Assembly (NCBI RefSeq): GCF_009604455.1
Contig: NZ_WEGL01000008.1
Location: 487,634-551,633 of the forward strand
Origin: Streptomyces sp. RB17
GTDB taxonomy: Bacteria; Actinomycetota; Actinomycetes; Streptomycetales; Streptomycetaceae
Length of the DNA: 64,000 nucleotides
Direction of reading: 5' to 3'
How positions within the stretch are numbered: position 1 is the stretch's first letter; each line of letters starts with the position of its first letter. This document shows positions 16,186-24,107 of the stretch, one piece after another. The position numbers and the translations under genes were made by a program. The notes below the pieces were generated by a model. It did not search any database. It saw only the letters and a list, made by a program, of their open reading frames with translations, and was not told the origin of the DNA.

Positions 16186-16252
16186 TGTCACCCACAAGGA
16201 CCCGTTTCCGGGCCCCAGGAACTTACGGGTCCCTCTCCCGCGTTCTTCCCGC

Positions 16253-17071
16253 GTGACCCTTCAGCAAGAGATCGTCGGCAACGCCATGCAGATGGCGGTC
16301 GTCAACCTGCAGCCCGGCCAGACCGTGTACTGCGAGGCCGGGAAGTTCCTGTTCAAGACGACGAACGTGACCATGGAGACGCGGCTGTCCGGCCCGTCCG
16401 GCAACGGCGGGCAGCAGGGACAGGGCGGCGGGAGCGGCGGCATGGGCGGCCTGCTCCGCCAGGCCATGGGCACCGCCATGCAGGTGGGCCAGCGCATGCT
16501 CGCGGGTGAGTCGCTGGCGTTCCAGTACTTCACCTCCCAGGGCGGCGAGGGCACGGTCGGCTTCGCCGGCGTGCTCCCGGGCGAGATGCGGGCCCTGGAA
16601 CTCGACGGCACGCGCGCGTGGTTCGCCGAGAAGGACGCCTTCGTGGCCGCCGAGTCCACCGTCGACTTCGGCATCGCCTTCGCCGGCGGCCGCACCGGCA
16701 TGAGCGGCGGCGAGGGCTTCATCCTGGAGAAGTTCACCGGGTACGGCACGGTGATCATCGCCGGTGCGGGCAACTTCATCGACCTCAACCCGGCGGACTT
16801 CGGCGGCCGCATAGAGGTGGACACCGGCTGTGTGGTCGCCTTCGAGGAGGGCATCCAGTACGGCGTCCAGCGCGTCGGCGGCCTCAACCGCCAGGGGATC
16901 ATGAACGCCGTGTTCGGCGGCGAGGGCCTGTCCCTGGCCACCCTGGAGGGCAACGGCCGGGTGATCCTGCAGTCCCTCACCATCGAGAGCCTCGCCAACG
17001 CCCTGAAGAAGGCCCAGGGCGGCGACAAGCAGGGCCCGACCGGCGGACTGTTCTCCACCCACGCCGGCTGA
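16253..17071 (+). CDS. AIM24 / TIGR00266-family protein
   Basis: The protein has 272 residues and is built of repeated beta-helical strands: AMQMAVVNLQPGQTVYCEAG, TNVTMETRLSG, LAFQYFTSQGGEGTVGFAGV, GEMRALELDGTRAWFAEKDA and GFILEKFTGYGTVIIAGAGN. A glycine/glutamine-rich loop (SGNGGQQGQGGGSGGMGG) interrupts the first half. The family is widespread in bacteria and in yeast mitochondria; its bacterial function is not known, although some members sit near stress or TerD genes. The start is a GTG without a clear ribosome site. No partner gene is evident; the reductase at 17147 follows after 75 bases on the same strand. Confidence 0.88.
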   Translation: MTLQQEIVGNAMQMAVVNLQPGQTVYCEAGKFLFKTTNVTMETRLSGPSGNGGQQGQGGGSGGMGGLLRQAMGTAMQVGQRMLAGESLAFQYFTSQGGEGTVGFAGVLPGEMRALELDGTRAWFAEKDAFVAAESTVDFGIAFAGGRTGMSGGEGFILEKFTGYGTVIIAGAGNFIDLNPADFGGRIEVDTGCVVAFEEGIQYGVQRVGGLNRQGIMNAVFGGEGLSLATLEGNGRVILQSLTIESLANALKKAQGGDKQGPTGGLFSTHAG

Positions 17072-17146
17072 ACCGATGAGTTGTGGAGGCGTGCGGGGTC
17101 TTACCCGGTGACCGAAAGACCTCGCACACGGAAGAAGGCACCAGCC

Positions 17147-17773
17147 ATGGGCAAGCTCGTCTCCACGATCTTCGTCACGCTCGACGGCGTCTACCAGGCA
17201 CCCGGCGGCCCCGAGGAGGACACCAGGGGCGGCTTCGAGCACGGCGGCTGGAGTTTCACGTTCGGCGACGACGACTTCGGCCGGTTCGTGACCGAGGTCT
17301 TCGACCGCTCCACCGCGTTCCTCCTCGGCCGCCGTACGTACGACATCTTCGCCGCCTACTGGCCGAAGGTGACCGACCCGGCCGACCCCATCGCCTCCCG
17401 GCTCAACGACCTCCCCAAGTACGTCGTCTCGTCCACCCTCCAGGCCCCCGAGTGGTCCGGCACCACCGTGCTCGGCGGCGACCTCGCCAAGGAGGTGCAG
17501 GCCCTGAAGGAGCGCACGGACGGCGAACTCCAGGTGCACGGCAGCGGCGCCCTGGTCCGTTCCCTGATCGACCTCCGGCTCCTCGACACCCTCCACCTGG
17601 TGACCTTCCCGGTCGTCCTCGGCTCCGGTCACCGCCTCTTCCTGGACGGCGCGGTCCCCACCCGCTTCCGGCACACCGGCGGACGCGTCACCGCATCGGG
17701 CGTCTCCATCCAGACCTACGACCTGGCGGGCGACCCGGAGTACGGGTCGTACGAACTGCCCGAGAACGCCTGA
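17147..17773 (+). CDS. Dihydrofolate-reductase-like (RibD C-terminal type) reductase
   Basis: The protein has 208 residues. It belongs to the RibD_C/DHFR-like family of short actinobacterial reductases: KLVSTIFVTLDGVYQAPGGP, TAFLLGRRTYDIFAAYWPK, KYVVSSTLQAPEWSGTTVLG, GELQVHGSGALVRSLIDLRL and HLVTFPVVLGSGHRLF are the NADPH-binding and dimer elements. A true folate role is unlikely; substrates of this subgroup are unknown. ATG at 17147 after GAAGAAGG. The downstream exporter is separated by 125 bases. Confidence 0.88.
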   Translation: MGKLVSTIFVTLDGVYQAPGGPEEDTRGGFEHGGWSFTFGDDDFGRFVTEVFDRSTAFLLGRRTYDIFAAYWPKVTDPADPIASRLNDLPKYVVSSTLQAPEWSGTTVLGGDLAKEVQALKERTDGELQVHGSGALVRSLIDLRLLDTLHLVTFPVVLGSGHRLFLDGAVPTRFRHTGGRVTASGVSIQTYDLAGDPEYGSYELPENA

Positions 17774-17898
17774 GGCACGGACAGACCCCTGGTCGGCAAA
17801 CCCCTGGCAGAAGATCGTCGCCGCCGGTACGGTGATCGCGCCCCGCGTGAGCCGCCGATGTCTCCGCACCCCCCTCGGAGACCGGGAGAGCCGCCCGT

Positions 17899-18810
17899 AT
17901 GTCCTCGATCGCCGTACCGGGCGCCGCCGTCCTGCCCCGCCGTGCCTGGCACACCGACCTGCCCGTCCTTCTCGTCGCGGTCTGCTGGGGCGCCAGCTAC
18001 CTCGCCGCGAAGGACATCACCACCGCCCGTACGGTCCTGGCCGTCCTGGTGCTGCGGTTCGCGCTCGCCGTACCCGCGTTGGCCGTCGCAGGCCGCCGGG
18101 CCCTGCGGGCGCTCAGCGGCGCCCAGTGGCGCGGCGCGGCCCTGCTCGGGCTGATCCTCAGCGGGATCTTCCTGCTGGAGACGTACGGCGTGGTGCACAC
18201 CTCGGCGACCAACGCCGGACTGATCATCAGCCTCACCATGGTCTTCACCCCGCTCGCCGAGGCCGCGGTCACCCGCACCCGGCCCACCCCGGCGTTCCTC
18301 GGCGCGGCGCTGCTGTCGGTGCTCGGCGTCGTCCTGCTCACCCAGGGCGGCGGCTTCACCCGGCCGAGCACCGGCGATCTGCTGATGCTGCTCGCCGCGC
18401 TCGCCCGCACGCTGCACGTGCTCGCCATGTCCCGGCTCAGGGCCGTACAGGGCGCCGACGCGCTGCCGCTGACCACGGTCCAACTCGGCGCGTCCGTCGC
18501 GGTCTTCGCCCTGCTGTCGGCGGTCTCGGGTGGTCCGGCGCCCTGGGCGGTCGCGACCGGGTTCGGCGCCCGGGAGTGGGCGGGGCTGCTGTTCCTGTCC
18601 GCGCTGTGCACGGTGTTCGCCTTCTTCGTACAGATGTGGGCCGTCCGCCGTACCTCCCCGTCCCGGGTCGGTCTGTTGCTCGGCACCGAGCCGCTGTGGG
18701 CCGCCGCGGCGGGGATCGCCCTGGGCGGGGAACGGATCGGGATGCTCGCTCTCGCGGGTGGTGCGCTGGTGCTCGTGGGGACCGCGTGGGGACGCAGGGC
18801 GGCAGGTTAA
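17899..18810 (+). CDS. EamA/DMT-family transporter
   Basis: The protein has 303 residues with about ten membrane helices forming two EamA repeats: the first from LPVLLVAVCWGASYLAAKDI to VLGVVLLTQGG, the second from LLMLLAALARTLHVLAMSRL to GGALVLVGTAWG. The pairs AVCWGASYLAAKD and the RVGLLLGTEPLWAAAAGIAL loop before the last hairpin are typical of metabolite exporters (RhaT/EamA). Start is ATG at 17899 after GGGAGAG. Substrate cannot be predicted. Confidence 0.9.
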   Translation: MSSIAVPGAAVLPRRAWHTDLPVLLVAVCWGASYLAAKDITTARTVLAVLVLRFALAVPALAVAGRRALRALSGAQWRGAALLGLILSGIFLLETYGVVHTSATNAGLIISLTMVFTPLAEAAVTRTRPTPAFLGAALLSVLGVVLLTQGGGFTRPSTGDLLMLLAALARTLHVLAMSRLRAVQGADALPLTTVQLGASVAVFALLSAVSGGPAPWAVATGFGAREWAGLLFLSALCTVFAFFVQMWAVRRTSPSRVGLLLGTEPLWAAAAGIALGGERIGMLALAGGALVLVGTAWGRRAAG

Positions 18811-18858
18811 CTTCGCGAAAACTCATCGGACTTGAAGGGAAAATCTTCAATCTTGTCG

Positions 18859-18888
18859 TTGACATGCCAACGTCTACGCGCGTCATCA
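18859..18888 (+). promoter_or_regulatory. Promoter of the RNase gene, giving a leaderless mRNA
   Basis: TTGACA at 18859-18864 is followed by TCATCA or CATCAT at 18883-18889 (18-19 base spacing). The ATG at 18896 is only seven bases after the -10 element, so transcription would start at or next to the A of the start codon. There is no ribosome site. Confidence 0.6.
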
Positions 18889-18895
18889 TGAAGGC

Positions 18896-19291
18896 ATGAG
18901 ATTCCCCCCACGCGCCACTCGCATCGGCGCCGCAGCCGCGCTCCTGTCCGCCCTTCTCGTGGGCGGCACCGTCTCCGCCACCACGGCGGACGCCGCAGCC
19001 TCGTCGGTCGGCAGCATCTGCTACGGCGACCTGCCGTCACAGGCCCACGACACCCTGGACCTGATCGCCCAGGGCGGCCCGTACCCGTACTCGCAGGACG
19101 GCACCGTCTTCTCCAACCGTGAGGGCGTCCTGCCCAGCGAGCCCTCCGGCTACTACCACGAGTACACGGTGATCACTCCGGGCTCCTCCACGCGCGGTGC
19201 CCGGCGCATCGTCACCGGCGAGCAGTCCCAGGAGGACTACTACACCTCCGACCACTACGCCACGTTCGACCTGATCGACTTCGGCTGCTGA
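18896..19291 (+). CDS. Secreted guanyl-specific ribonuclease, RNase Sa type
   Basis: The protein has 131 residues: signal peptide 1-34 (ends TTADAAA), then a mature enzyme of about 96 residues. It matches RNase Sa almost position for position: PYSQDGTVFSNREGVLP, GYYHEYTVITPG, TRGARRIVTGE and YYTSDHYATFDLID. With an offset of 35, the catalytic residues Glu54, Arg65 and His85 of RNase Sa fall on E89, R100 and H120, and the single disulfide Cys7-Cys96 on C42 and C131. It cleaves RNA after guanosine outside the cell. No barstar-like inhibitor gene is next to it. Expression is probably leaderless from the promoter at 18859. Confidence 0.96.
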   Translation: MRFPPRATRIGAAAALLSALLVGGTVSATTADAAASSVGSICYGDLPSQAHDTLDLIAQGGPYPYSQDGTVFSNREGVLPSEPSGYYHEYTVITPGSSTRGARRIVTGEQSQEDYYTSDHYATFDLIDFGC

Positions 19292-19346
19292 GCCGGAGGA
19301 CGACAGGATCCGAGGAACAGCGCGACAGAACCGACGCACCAGTCCG

Positions 19347-19391
19347 CCCCGCCCCGCGGCCCACCCCCCACCCAGGTGCCGCGGGGCGGGG
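19347..19391. terminator. Bidirectional terminator between RNase and guanine deaminase genes
   Basis: CCCCGCCCCGCGG pairs perfectly with CCGCGGGGCGGGG, a 13-bp stem with a 19-base loop, between two convergent genes. The rest of 19292-19510 shows nothing else. Confidence 0.8.
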
Positions 19392-19510
19392 CACTGCCGT
19401 GCGGGCACGAGCGTTCCACCGGCGATCGCCCCCGGCGGGCCGCTGCCGTCCGGTGCCGGGCGGGCGGCGGCTGCCGGCCCGTACCCGACACGATCTCCGC
19501 CGGCTGCTTG

Positions 19511-20014
19511 TCAGTAGTCGATGCGGTCGGACTTGGCCAGCCACGCGTCGAACGGTGCCGTGCGGTTCGGCAGGTCCAGCCGGTGGACCGACATCGGCCA
19601 CATCGACGCGGGCTTCTTCTCGAACAGGTCGTAGAACTTGCGGTCGTCGAAGCCGGCCACCGCGGCGTCGTGCCGGTCGGCGGCGTAGACGACCCGGTCG
19701 ACACGCGCCCACAGGGCGGCGGACAGGCACATCGGACAGGGCTCGCACGAGGTGATCAGGACGCAGCCCTCGAGCGAGAAGGTGTCCAGTGCCTTGCACG
19801 CGGCACGCATCGCGCTCACCTCGGCGTGCGCCACCGGGTCCAGGGTGGCGGTGACCTGGTTGTTCCCGATCGCGACGACCTCTCCGTCCTTGGCGACCAG
19901 CGCACCGAACGGGCCGCCGCCGTCCGCCACGCTGCCGGCGGCCAGCCTGATCGCCTGCTCCAGCCAGGCGCGCTCGGACTCCTGGACGCTCGTTTCCTGG
20001 GTGTGCGTGGTCAC
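19511..20014 (-). CDS. guaD: Guanine deaminase, cytidine-deaminase fold
   Basis: The protein has 167 residues. Zinc ligands are H63 in the HAE motif (PVAHAEVSAMRAACKAL) and C93/C96 in TSCEPCPMC; the proton shuttle is E65. GGPFGALVAKDGEVVAIGNN, RHDAAVAGFDDRKFYDLF and the short C-terminal tail ending DRIDY are the features of B. subtilis GuaD rather than TadA. It converts guanine to xanthine and so feeds the purine route toward allantoin, whose genes lie 4 kb away. A GTG at 20014 is chosen because AAGGAG stands six bases upstream; the GTG at 20020 would sit on the ribosome site. Confidence 0.9.
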   Translation of the reverse strand: MTTHTQETSVQESERAWLEQAIRLAAGSVADGGGPFGALVAKDGEVVAIGNNQVTATLDPVAHAEVSAMRAACKALDTFSLEGCVLITSCEPCPMCLSAALWARVDRVVYAADRHDAAVAGFDDRKFYDLFEKKPASMWPMSVHRLDLPNRTAPFDAWLAKSDRIDY

Positions 20015-20077
20015 GGTCACTCCTTGTGCGGAGACGGTAGGGACGTTGGCATCCGGACGCGGAGCCTGATCGTTTCC

Positions 20078-20105
20078 TTGCAACTCGTCTTGGCCTGTTG
20101 CAACT
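20078..20105. promoter_or_regulatory. Two TTGCAACTYGT direct repeats upstream of guaD
   Basis: TTGCAACTCGT begins at 20078 and TTGCAACTTGT at 20098, a 20-bp period, about 65-90 bp upstream of the guaD start. The second is part of the palindrome GTTGCAAC. The remaining gap to the histidine kinase (20106-20333) shows nothing clear. Confidence 0.4.
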
Positions 20106-20333
20106 TGTACGAGGAGTACACAGCGGGTCGAGTGGAGTCGGCCAGGAGTGGAAGACATGAAAGCGTCCGCAGGTCGGGGCCGTCTCTTCATAGGTTCCTA
20201 CAAGGGCGCGTCGGTCCGGTGGCACGAGAAAACTCCCAGGGGAGACCTGCCGTTCGCCGAAAGTCGATGAGTCCGCGACTTTGGTAGCCGATCGCCGCCA
20301 CGGCGCGACCGGCACGCCGCGTCCTGCGTAGAT

Positions 20334-21620
20334 TTGTCGACCGTGACAGAGAACGGGCTCGACCACACCGTGGCGCGCGGGGCGTGGCCCCGCCCGTGGA
20401 TGCTGCCCTCGGCCCTGCTGCACGGGCTCGACTCGGACTCCGGCCCGGCCGGCCGGCGGCCCCGGCGCACCGCACGGGACTGGGTCGTCGACACCTGCTG
20501 CTTCCTCCTGGCTGTCCTCCTGTTCCTGGCGACCGCCACCGTTCTGCTCCGGCAACAGCACACGCCCCGGGGCCTCGCCGTCGCCGACGTGCTGCTCGGC
20601 GTGCTGTCCTGCGCCGCCGTCTGGCTGCGCCGACGCCTGCCGGTCGGCCTCGCCGCCGCGGTGGTCGTCGTCGGCTTCGTGTCCTCCACCGCGGGCGGCG
20701 CCGCCATGGTCGCGCTGTTCACCCTCGCCGTGCACCGGCCCTTCCGCTACGTCGCCTGGATCGGCGGGGCCGACCTCGCCCTCGTACCCCTCTATTACTG
20801 GCTGCGCCCGGACCAGGACCTGCCCTACGCGGGTTCCGTGGTGTTCGCCGTGCTGCTCGCGGTCTCCGTCATCGGCTGGGGCATGTTCGTGCGCTCCAAG
20901 CGGCTGCTGATGCTCAGCCTGCGGGAGCGGGCCCGCCGGGCGGAGACCGAGGCGCGGCTGCGCGCCGAGCAGGCGCAGCGGCTCGCCCGCGAGGCCATCG
21001 CCCGCGAGATGCACGACGTCCTCGCCCACCGGCTCACCCTGCTCAGCGTGCATGCGGGCGCGCTGGAGTTCCGGCCGGACGCGCCGCGCGAGGAGATCGC
21101 CCGGGCCGCGGGTGTGATCCGGGAGAGTGCGCACGAGGCGCTCCAGGATCTGCGGGAGATCATCGGTGTGCTGCGGGCCGGCGAGGCCGAGGACGCCGCC
21201 GGCGAGCGGCGCCGGCCGACGCTGGCAGGGTTGGACGCCCTGGTCGCCGAGTGCCGCGAGGCGGGCATGAAGGTCACCCTGGACCACCGTGTCGCGGACC
21301 CGGCCGCCGTGCCCGCCTCCGTCGGCCGTACCGCCTACCGCATCGCCCAGGAGGCCCTGACCAACGCCCGTAAACACGCGCCCGGCGCCGAGGTCGCCCT
21401 GAGCCTCATCGGCGCCCCCGGCGAGGGCCTCACCGTCACGGTCACCAACCCGCCGCCCACCACCGAGCCCACGCCCGTCCCCGGCTCCGGGCAGGGTCTG
21501 ATCGGCCTCACCGAACGTGCGACCCTGACCGGCGGCCGACTGGAGCACGGCAGCACGGCCGACGGCGGCTTCGAGGTACGGGCCCGGCTGCCCTGGGAAC
21601 GGCCGGGACCGACGTCCTGA
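20334..21620 (+). CDS. Two-component sensor histidine kinase (NarL-partner type)
   Basis: The protein has 428 residues. Its N-terminal half has about five membrane helices (from WVVDTCCFLLAVLLFLATAT to VFAVLLAVSVIGWGMFV) with almost no extracellular loops. A HisKA_3 dimerisation domain follows with the phospho-acceptor H227 in AIAREMHDVLAHRL, then an HATPase_c domain (YRIAQEALTNARKHAPGAEV is the N box, GSGQGLIGLTERATLTGG the G boxes). Start is TTG at 20334; a GTG nine bases on is equally possible and no ribosome site is clear. Its partner regulator at 22062 is in the same direction but after an unusual 441-bp gap. Signal unknown. Confidence 0.92.
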   Translation: MSTVTENGLDHTVARGAWPRPWMLPSALLHGLDSDSGPAGRRPRRTARDWVVDTCCFLLAVLLFLATATVLLRQQHTPRGLAVADVLLGVLSCAAVWLRRRLPVGLAAAVVVVGFVSSTAGGAAMVALFTLAVHRPFRYVAWIGGADLALVPLYYWLRPDQDLPYAGSVVFAVLLAVSVIGWGMFVRSKRLLMLSLRERARRAETEARLRAEQAQRLAREAIAREMHDVLAHRLTLLSVHAGALEFRPDAPREEIARAAGVIRESAHEALQDLREIIGVLRAGEAEDAAGERRRPTLAGLDALVAECREAGMKVTLDHRVADPAAVPASVGRTAYRIAQEALTNARKHAPGAEVALSLIGAPGEGLTVTVTNPPPTTEPTPVPGSGQGLIGLTERATLTGGRLEHGSTADGGFEVRARLPWERPGPTS

Positions 21621-22061
21621 GGGTGCCCCTCGCACGCCGGTCCGCCGAAGCCGGTTCCGGCCGGGCGAGCGGCCCGCGACCGATGGAGCCCGGGGCGCCA
21701 CCGGCACCACGACGCACCCTCGACCGGGTGACGACCGGCCTGCGCACCAGCGGTGATTCCACGGCCGCTCCGGTCAACCCGCCCTGGCCAGGCGGCACAT
21801 GCGCCCGATGCGACGGGTCGACCGAACACCGGCACATGTCGCCTGACGCCGATCGGCTCGATGCAACTTCCGTTCCCCAGGAGGCGAGGTGCGTCCGGCC
21901 GGACGCCTTGATCGGGATCCGCGCTCTCGACCCCTGCTGCGGCGCACGGCGGCGCCGACGGCGTGGTCCCGCGCGGCCGACGCGGCATCAGGTCACGCGG
22001 ACCGCCCCCGGGCGCGCAGGCCGGGCGCCATGGCCCGCGCGACCGTGATTACGTAGGGCGC
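21621..22061. other. 441-bp gap between kinase and regulator, no convincing gene
   Basis: The plus-strand frame open from 21623 to 22048 gives a Pro/Arg-rich product with poor codon bias and no ribosome site, and the minus-strand frame is no better. The segment has less regular third-position G/C than its neighbours. It may be decayed coding DNA or a separate promoter region for the response regulator. Confidence 0.4.
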
Positions 22062-22733
22062 ATGACGCCGATCAGACTGCTCCTCGTCGACGACGACCCG
22101 CTCGTACGGGCCGGACTGGCCCTGATGATCGGCGGGGCCGAGGACATCGAGATCGTCGGGGAGGCCGCGGACGGCGCCCAGGCCGAGGAGCTCGCCGCGC
22201 GGACCCGGCCGGACGTCGTCCTCATGGACATCCGGATGCCGTCGGTGGACGGTCTCACCGCGACCGAGCGGCTGCGCGCGCGGGCCGACGCCCCGCAGGT
22301 CGTGGTGCTCACCACCTTCCACGCCGACGAACAGGTGCTGCACGCCCTGCGCGCGGGCGCCGCCGGATTCGTGCTGAAGGACACCCCGCCCGCCGAGATC
22401 GTCGACGCCGTGCGCCGGGTCGCGGCCGGCGACCCCGTGCTGTCGCCCGCCGTCACCCGGCAGTTGATGCGGCACGCGGCCGGCGGCGCCGCCGACGCGC
22501 GCCAGGCACGCGCGCGTGAACGGCTCGCCGTCCTCAACGACCGCGAACGCGAGGTGGCCGTCGCCGTCGGCCGCGGTCTCGCCAACGCCGCGATCGCCGC
22601 CGAGCTGTTCATGAGCGTGGCCACCGTCAAGACCCACGTCTCCCGCATCCTCGCCAAACTCGGCCTCGACAACCGCGTCCAGATCGCGCTGCTGGCGTAC
22701 GACGCCGGACTCCTGGAGGACGACGGGCACTGA
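22062..22733 (+). CDS. NarL/FixJ-family response regulator
   Basis: The protein has 223 residues. The receiver domain has the acidic pair D10-D11-D12, phospho-acceptor D56 (DVVLMDIRMPS), switch T in VVVLTTFHADEQVL and K near 106 (FVLKDTPPAEIV). The LuxR-type helix-turn-helix is at about 160-215 (LNDREREVAVAVGRGLANAA, then LFMSVATVKTHVSRILAKLG). It would be phosphorylated by the kinase at 20334 and bind DNA as a dimer. ATG at 22062 follows TAGGGCGC. The P450 gene starts 79 bases after its stop and could be a target or co-transcribed. Confidence 0.93.
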   Translation: MTPIRLLLVDDDPLVRAGLALMIGGAEDIEIVGEAADGAQAEELAARTRPDVVLMDIRMPSVDGLTATERLRARADAPQVVVLTTFHADEQVLHALRAGAAGFVLKDTPPAEIVDAVRRVAAGDPVLSPAVTRQLMRHAAGGAADARQARARERLAVLNDREREVAVAVGRGLANAAIAAELFMSVATVKTHVSRILAKLGLDNRVQIALLAYDAGLLEDDGH

Positions 22734-22812
22734 TCGGGTGCCCGGGACGTTGTCGTGGTACGGGGTGCTGCTGTCCTGGCCTCGGGGGCCGCAAGGGGAG
22801 GACGGTAAGGGC

Positions 22813-23994
22813 ATGGAGCTGATCGACCTGGGGGAGTACGGCGACGAGCTGCGCCGGAACCCGCACGCGGTGTACGCCCGCCTGCGCGAGCGGGGCCCGG
22901 TCCACCGCGTCCGGCAGCCGGACGCCGGCGAGGGTCACGAGAGCTGGCTCGTCGTGGGGTACGAGGAGGCCCGCGCGGCGCTCGCCGACCCGCGCCTGGC
23001 CAAGGACGGCAGCAGGATCGGCGTGACCTTCCTCGACGAGGACCTGATCGGCCGGCACCTGCTGGCCACCGACCGGCCGCAGCACACCCGCCTGCGCGGC
23101 CTCGTCGCCCGGGCCTTCACGACGCGCCGGGTCGAGCGACTGCGTCCGCGTGTCCAGCAGATCACCGACGACCTGCTGGACGCGATGCTCCCGGCCGGCC
23201 GCGCCGACCTCATCGGCTCGCTCGCCTACCCGCTGCCCATCACCGTCATCTGCGAACTGCTCGGGGTCCCGGAGCTGGACCGCGACGAGTTCCGGAAACT
23301 GTCCACGGAGGTGGTCGCACCGACCAGCGCGCAGAGCGAGTACGACGCGGTGGTCCGCCTGGCCGAGTACCTGACGGAGCTGATCGAGGACAAACGGTGC
23401 GCCGGTCCGGCCGACGACCTGCTGAGCGACCTGATCCGCACCACCGCCGAGGACGGCGACCGGCTCTCGGCGGAGGAGCTGCGCGGCATGGCCTACCTGC
23501 TGCTGATCGCCGGCCATGAGACCACGGTCAACCTCATCGGCAACGGCGTCCTGGCGCTGCTCACCCACCCCGGCCAACTCGCCGCCCTCCGCGCCGACAT
23601 GGGCCTGCTGGACGGCGCGATCGAGGAGATGCTGCGCTACGAGGGCCCGGTGGAGACCGCCACCTTCCGTTACGCCGCCGAGCCCCTGGAGATCGGCGGC
23701 ACCCGGATCGGGCAGGGCGAGCACGTGATGATCGGCCTCACCGCCGCCCAGCGCGACGCCGCCCGCTACGCCGACCCGGACCGTTTCGACATCCGTCGCG
23801 ACCCCCGCGGCCACCTCGCCTTCGGCCACGGCGTCCACTACTGCCTCGGCGCCCCCCTGGCCCGCCTGGAGGGCCGCACGGCCATCGGCACCCTCCTGCG
23901 CCGCGCCCCCGCCCTGGCCCTCGACGGCCCACCCGGCGCATGGCTCCCCGGCCTGCTGATGAGAGGCGTACGCAGCCTGCCGGTGCGCTGGTAG
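22813..23994 (+). CDS. Cytochrome P450
   Basis: The protein has 393 residues, normal for a soluble actinobacterial P450 of the CYP107-like group. The heme thiolate is C344 in FGHGVHYCLGAPLAR; the oxygen-binding I-helix motif is AGHETT at 233-238; the K-helix ExxR is E272-x-x-R275; the C-helix HTRLRGLVARAFT contacts heme. The ATG at 22813 is preferred over an upstream start because GGTAAGG lies just before it and the family normally begins near here. No ferredoxin gene is adjacent, so electron partners must come from elsewhere. Substrate unknown. Confidence 0.94.
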   Translation: MELIDLGEYGDELRRNPHAVYARLRERGPVHRVRQPDAGEGHESWLVVGYEEARAALADPRLAKDGSRIGVTFLDEDLIGRHLLATDRPQHTRLRGLVARAFTTRRVERLRPRVQQITDDLLDAMLPAGRADLIGSLAYPLPITVICELLGVPELDRDEFRKLSTEVVAPTSAQSEYDAVVRLAEYLTELIEDKRCAGPADDLLSDLIRTTAEDGDRLSAEELRGMAYLLLIAGHETTVNLIGNGVLALLTHPGQLAALRADMGLLDGAIEEMLRYEGPVETATFRYAAEPLEIGGTRIGQGEHVMIGLTAAQRDAARYADPDRFDIRRDPRGHLAFGHGVHYCLGAPLARLEGRTAIGTLLRRAPALALDGPPGAWLPGLLMRGVRSLPVRW

Positions 23995-24107
23995 CTCCCG
24001 GCGACCCGACCCCGGCCGACGGGGCCGACGTCGCCGACGGTCCGCCGTTCCGCAGTCGTGCCCGGCAGCCTGCTGCCCGCCGTACGGCACCGGTGCCGGG
24101 CCCCGCG

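Noticed and set aside
21623..22048. Plus-strand ORF of 141 codons between kinase and regulator
   Set aside because: No ribosome site, poor third-position bias, no recognisable family.
22738..22812. Upstream extension of the P450
   Set aside because: The extra 25 residues (tryptophan/glycine rich) are not part of soluble P450s and the ribosome site fits the ATG at 22813.
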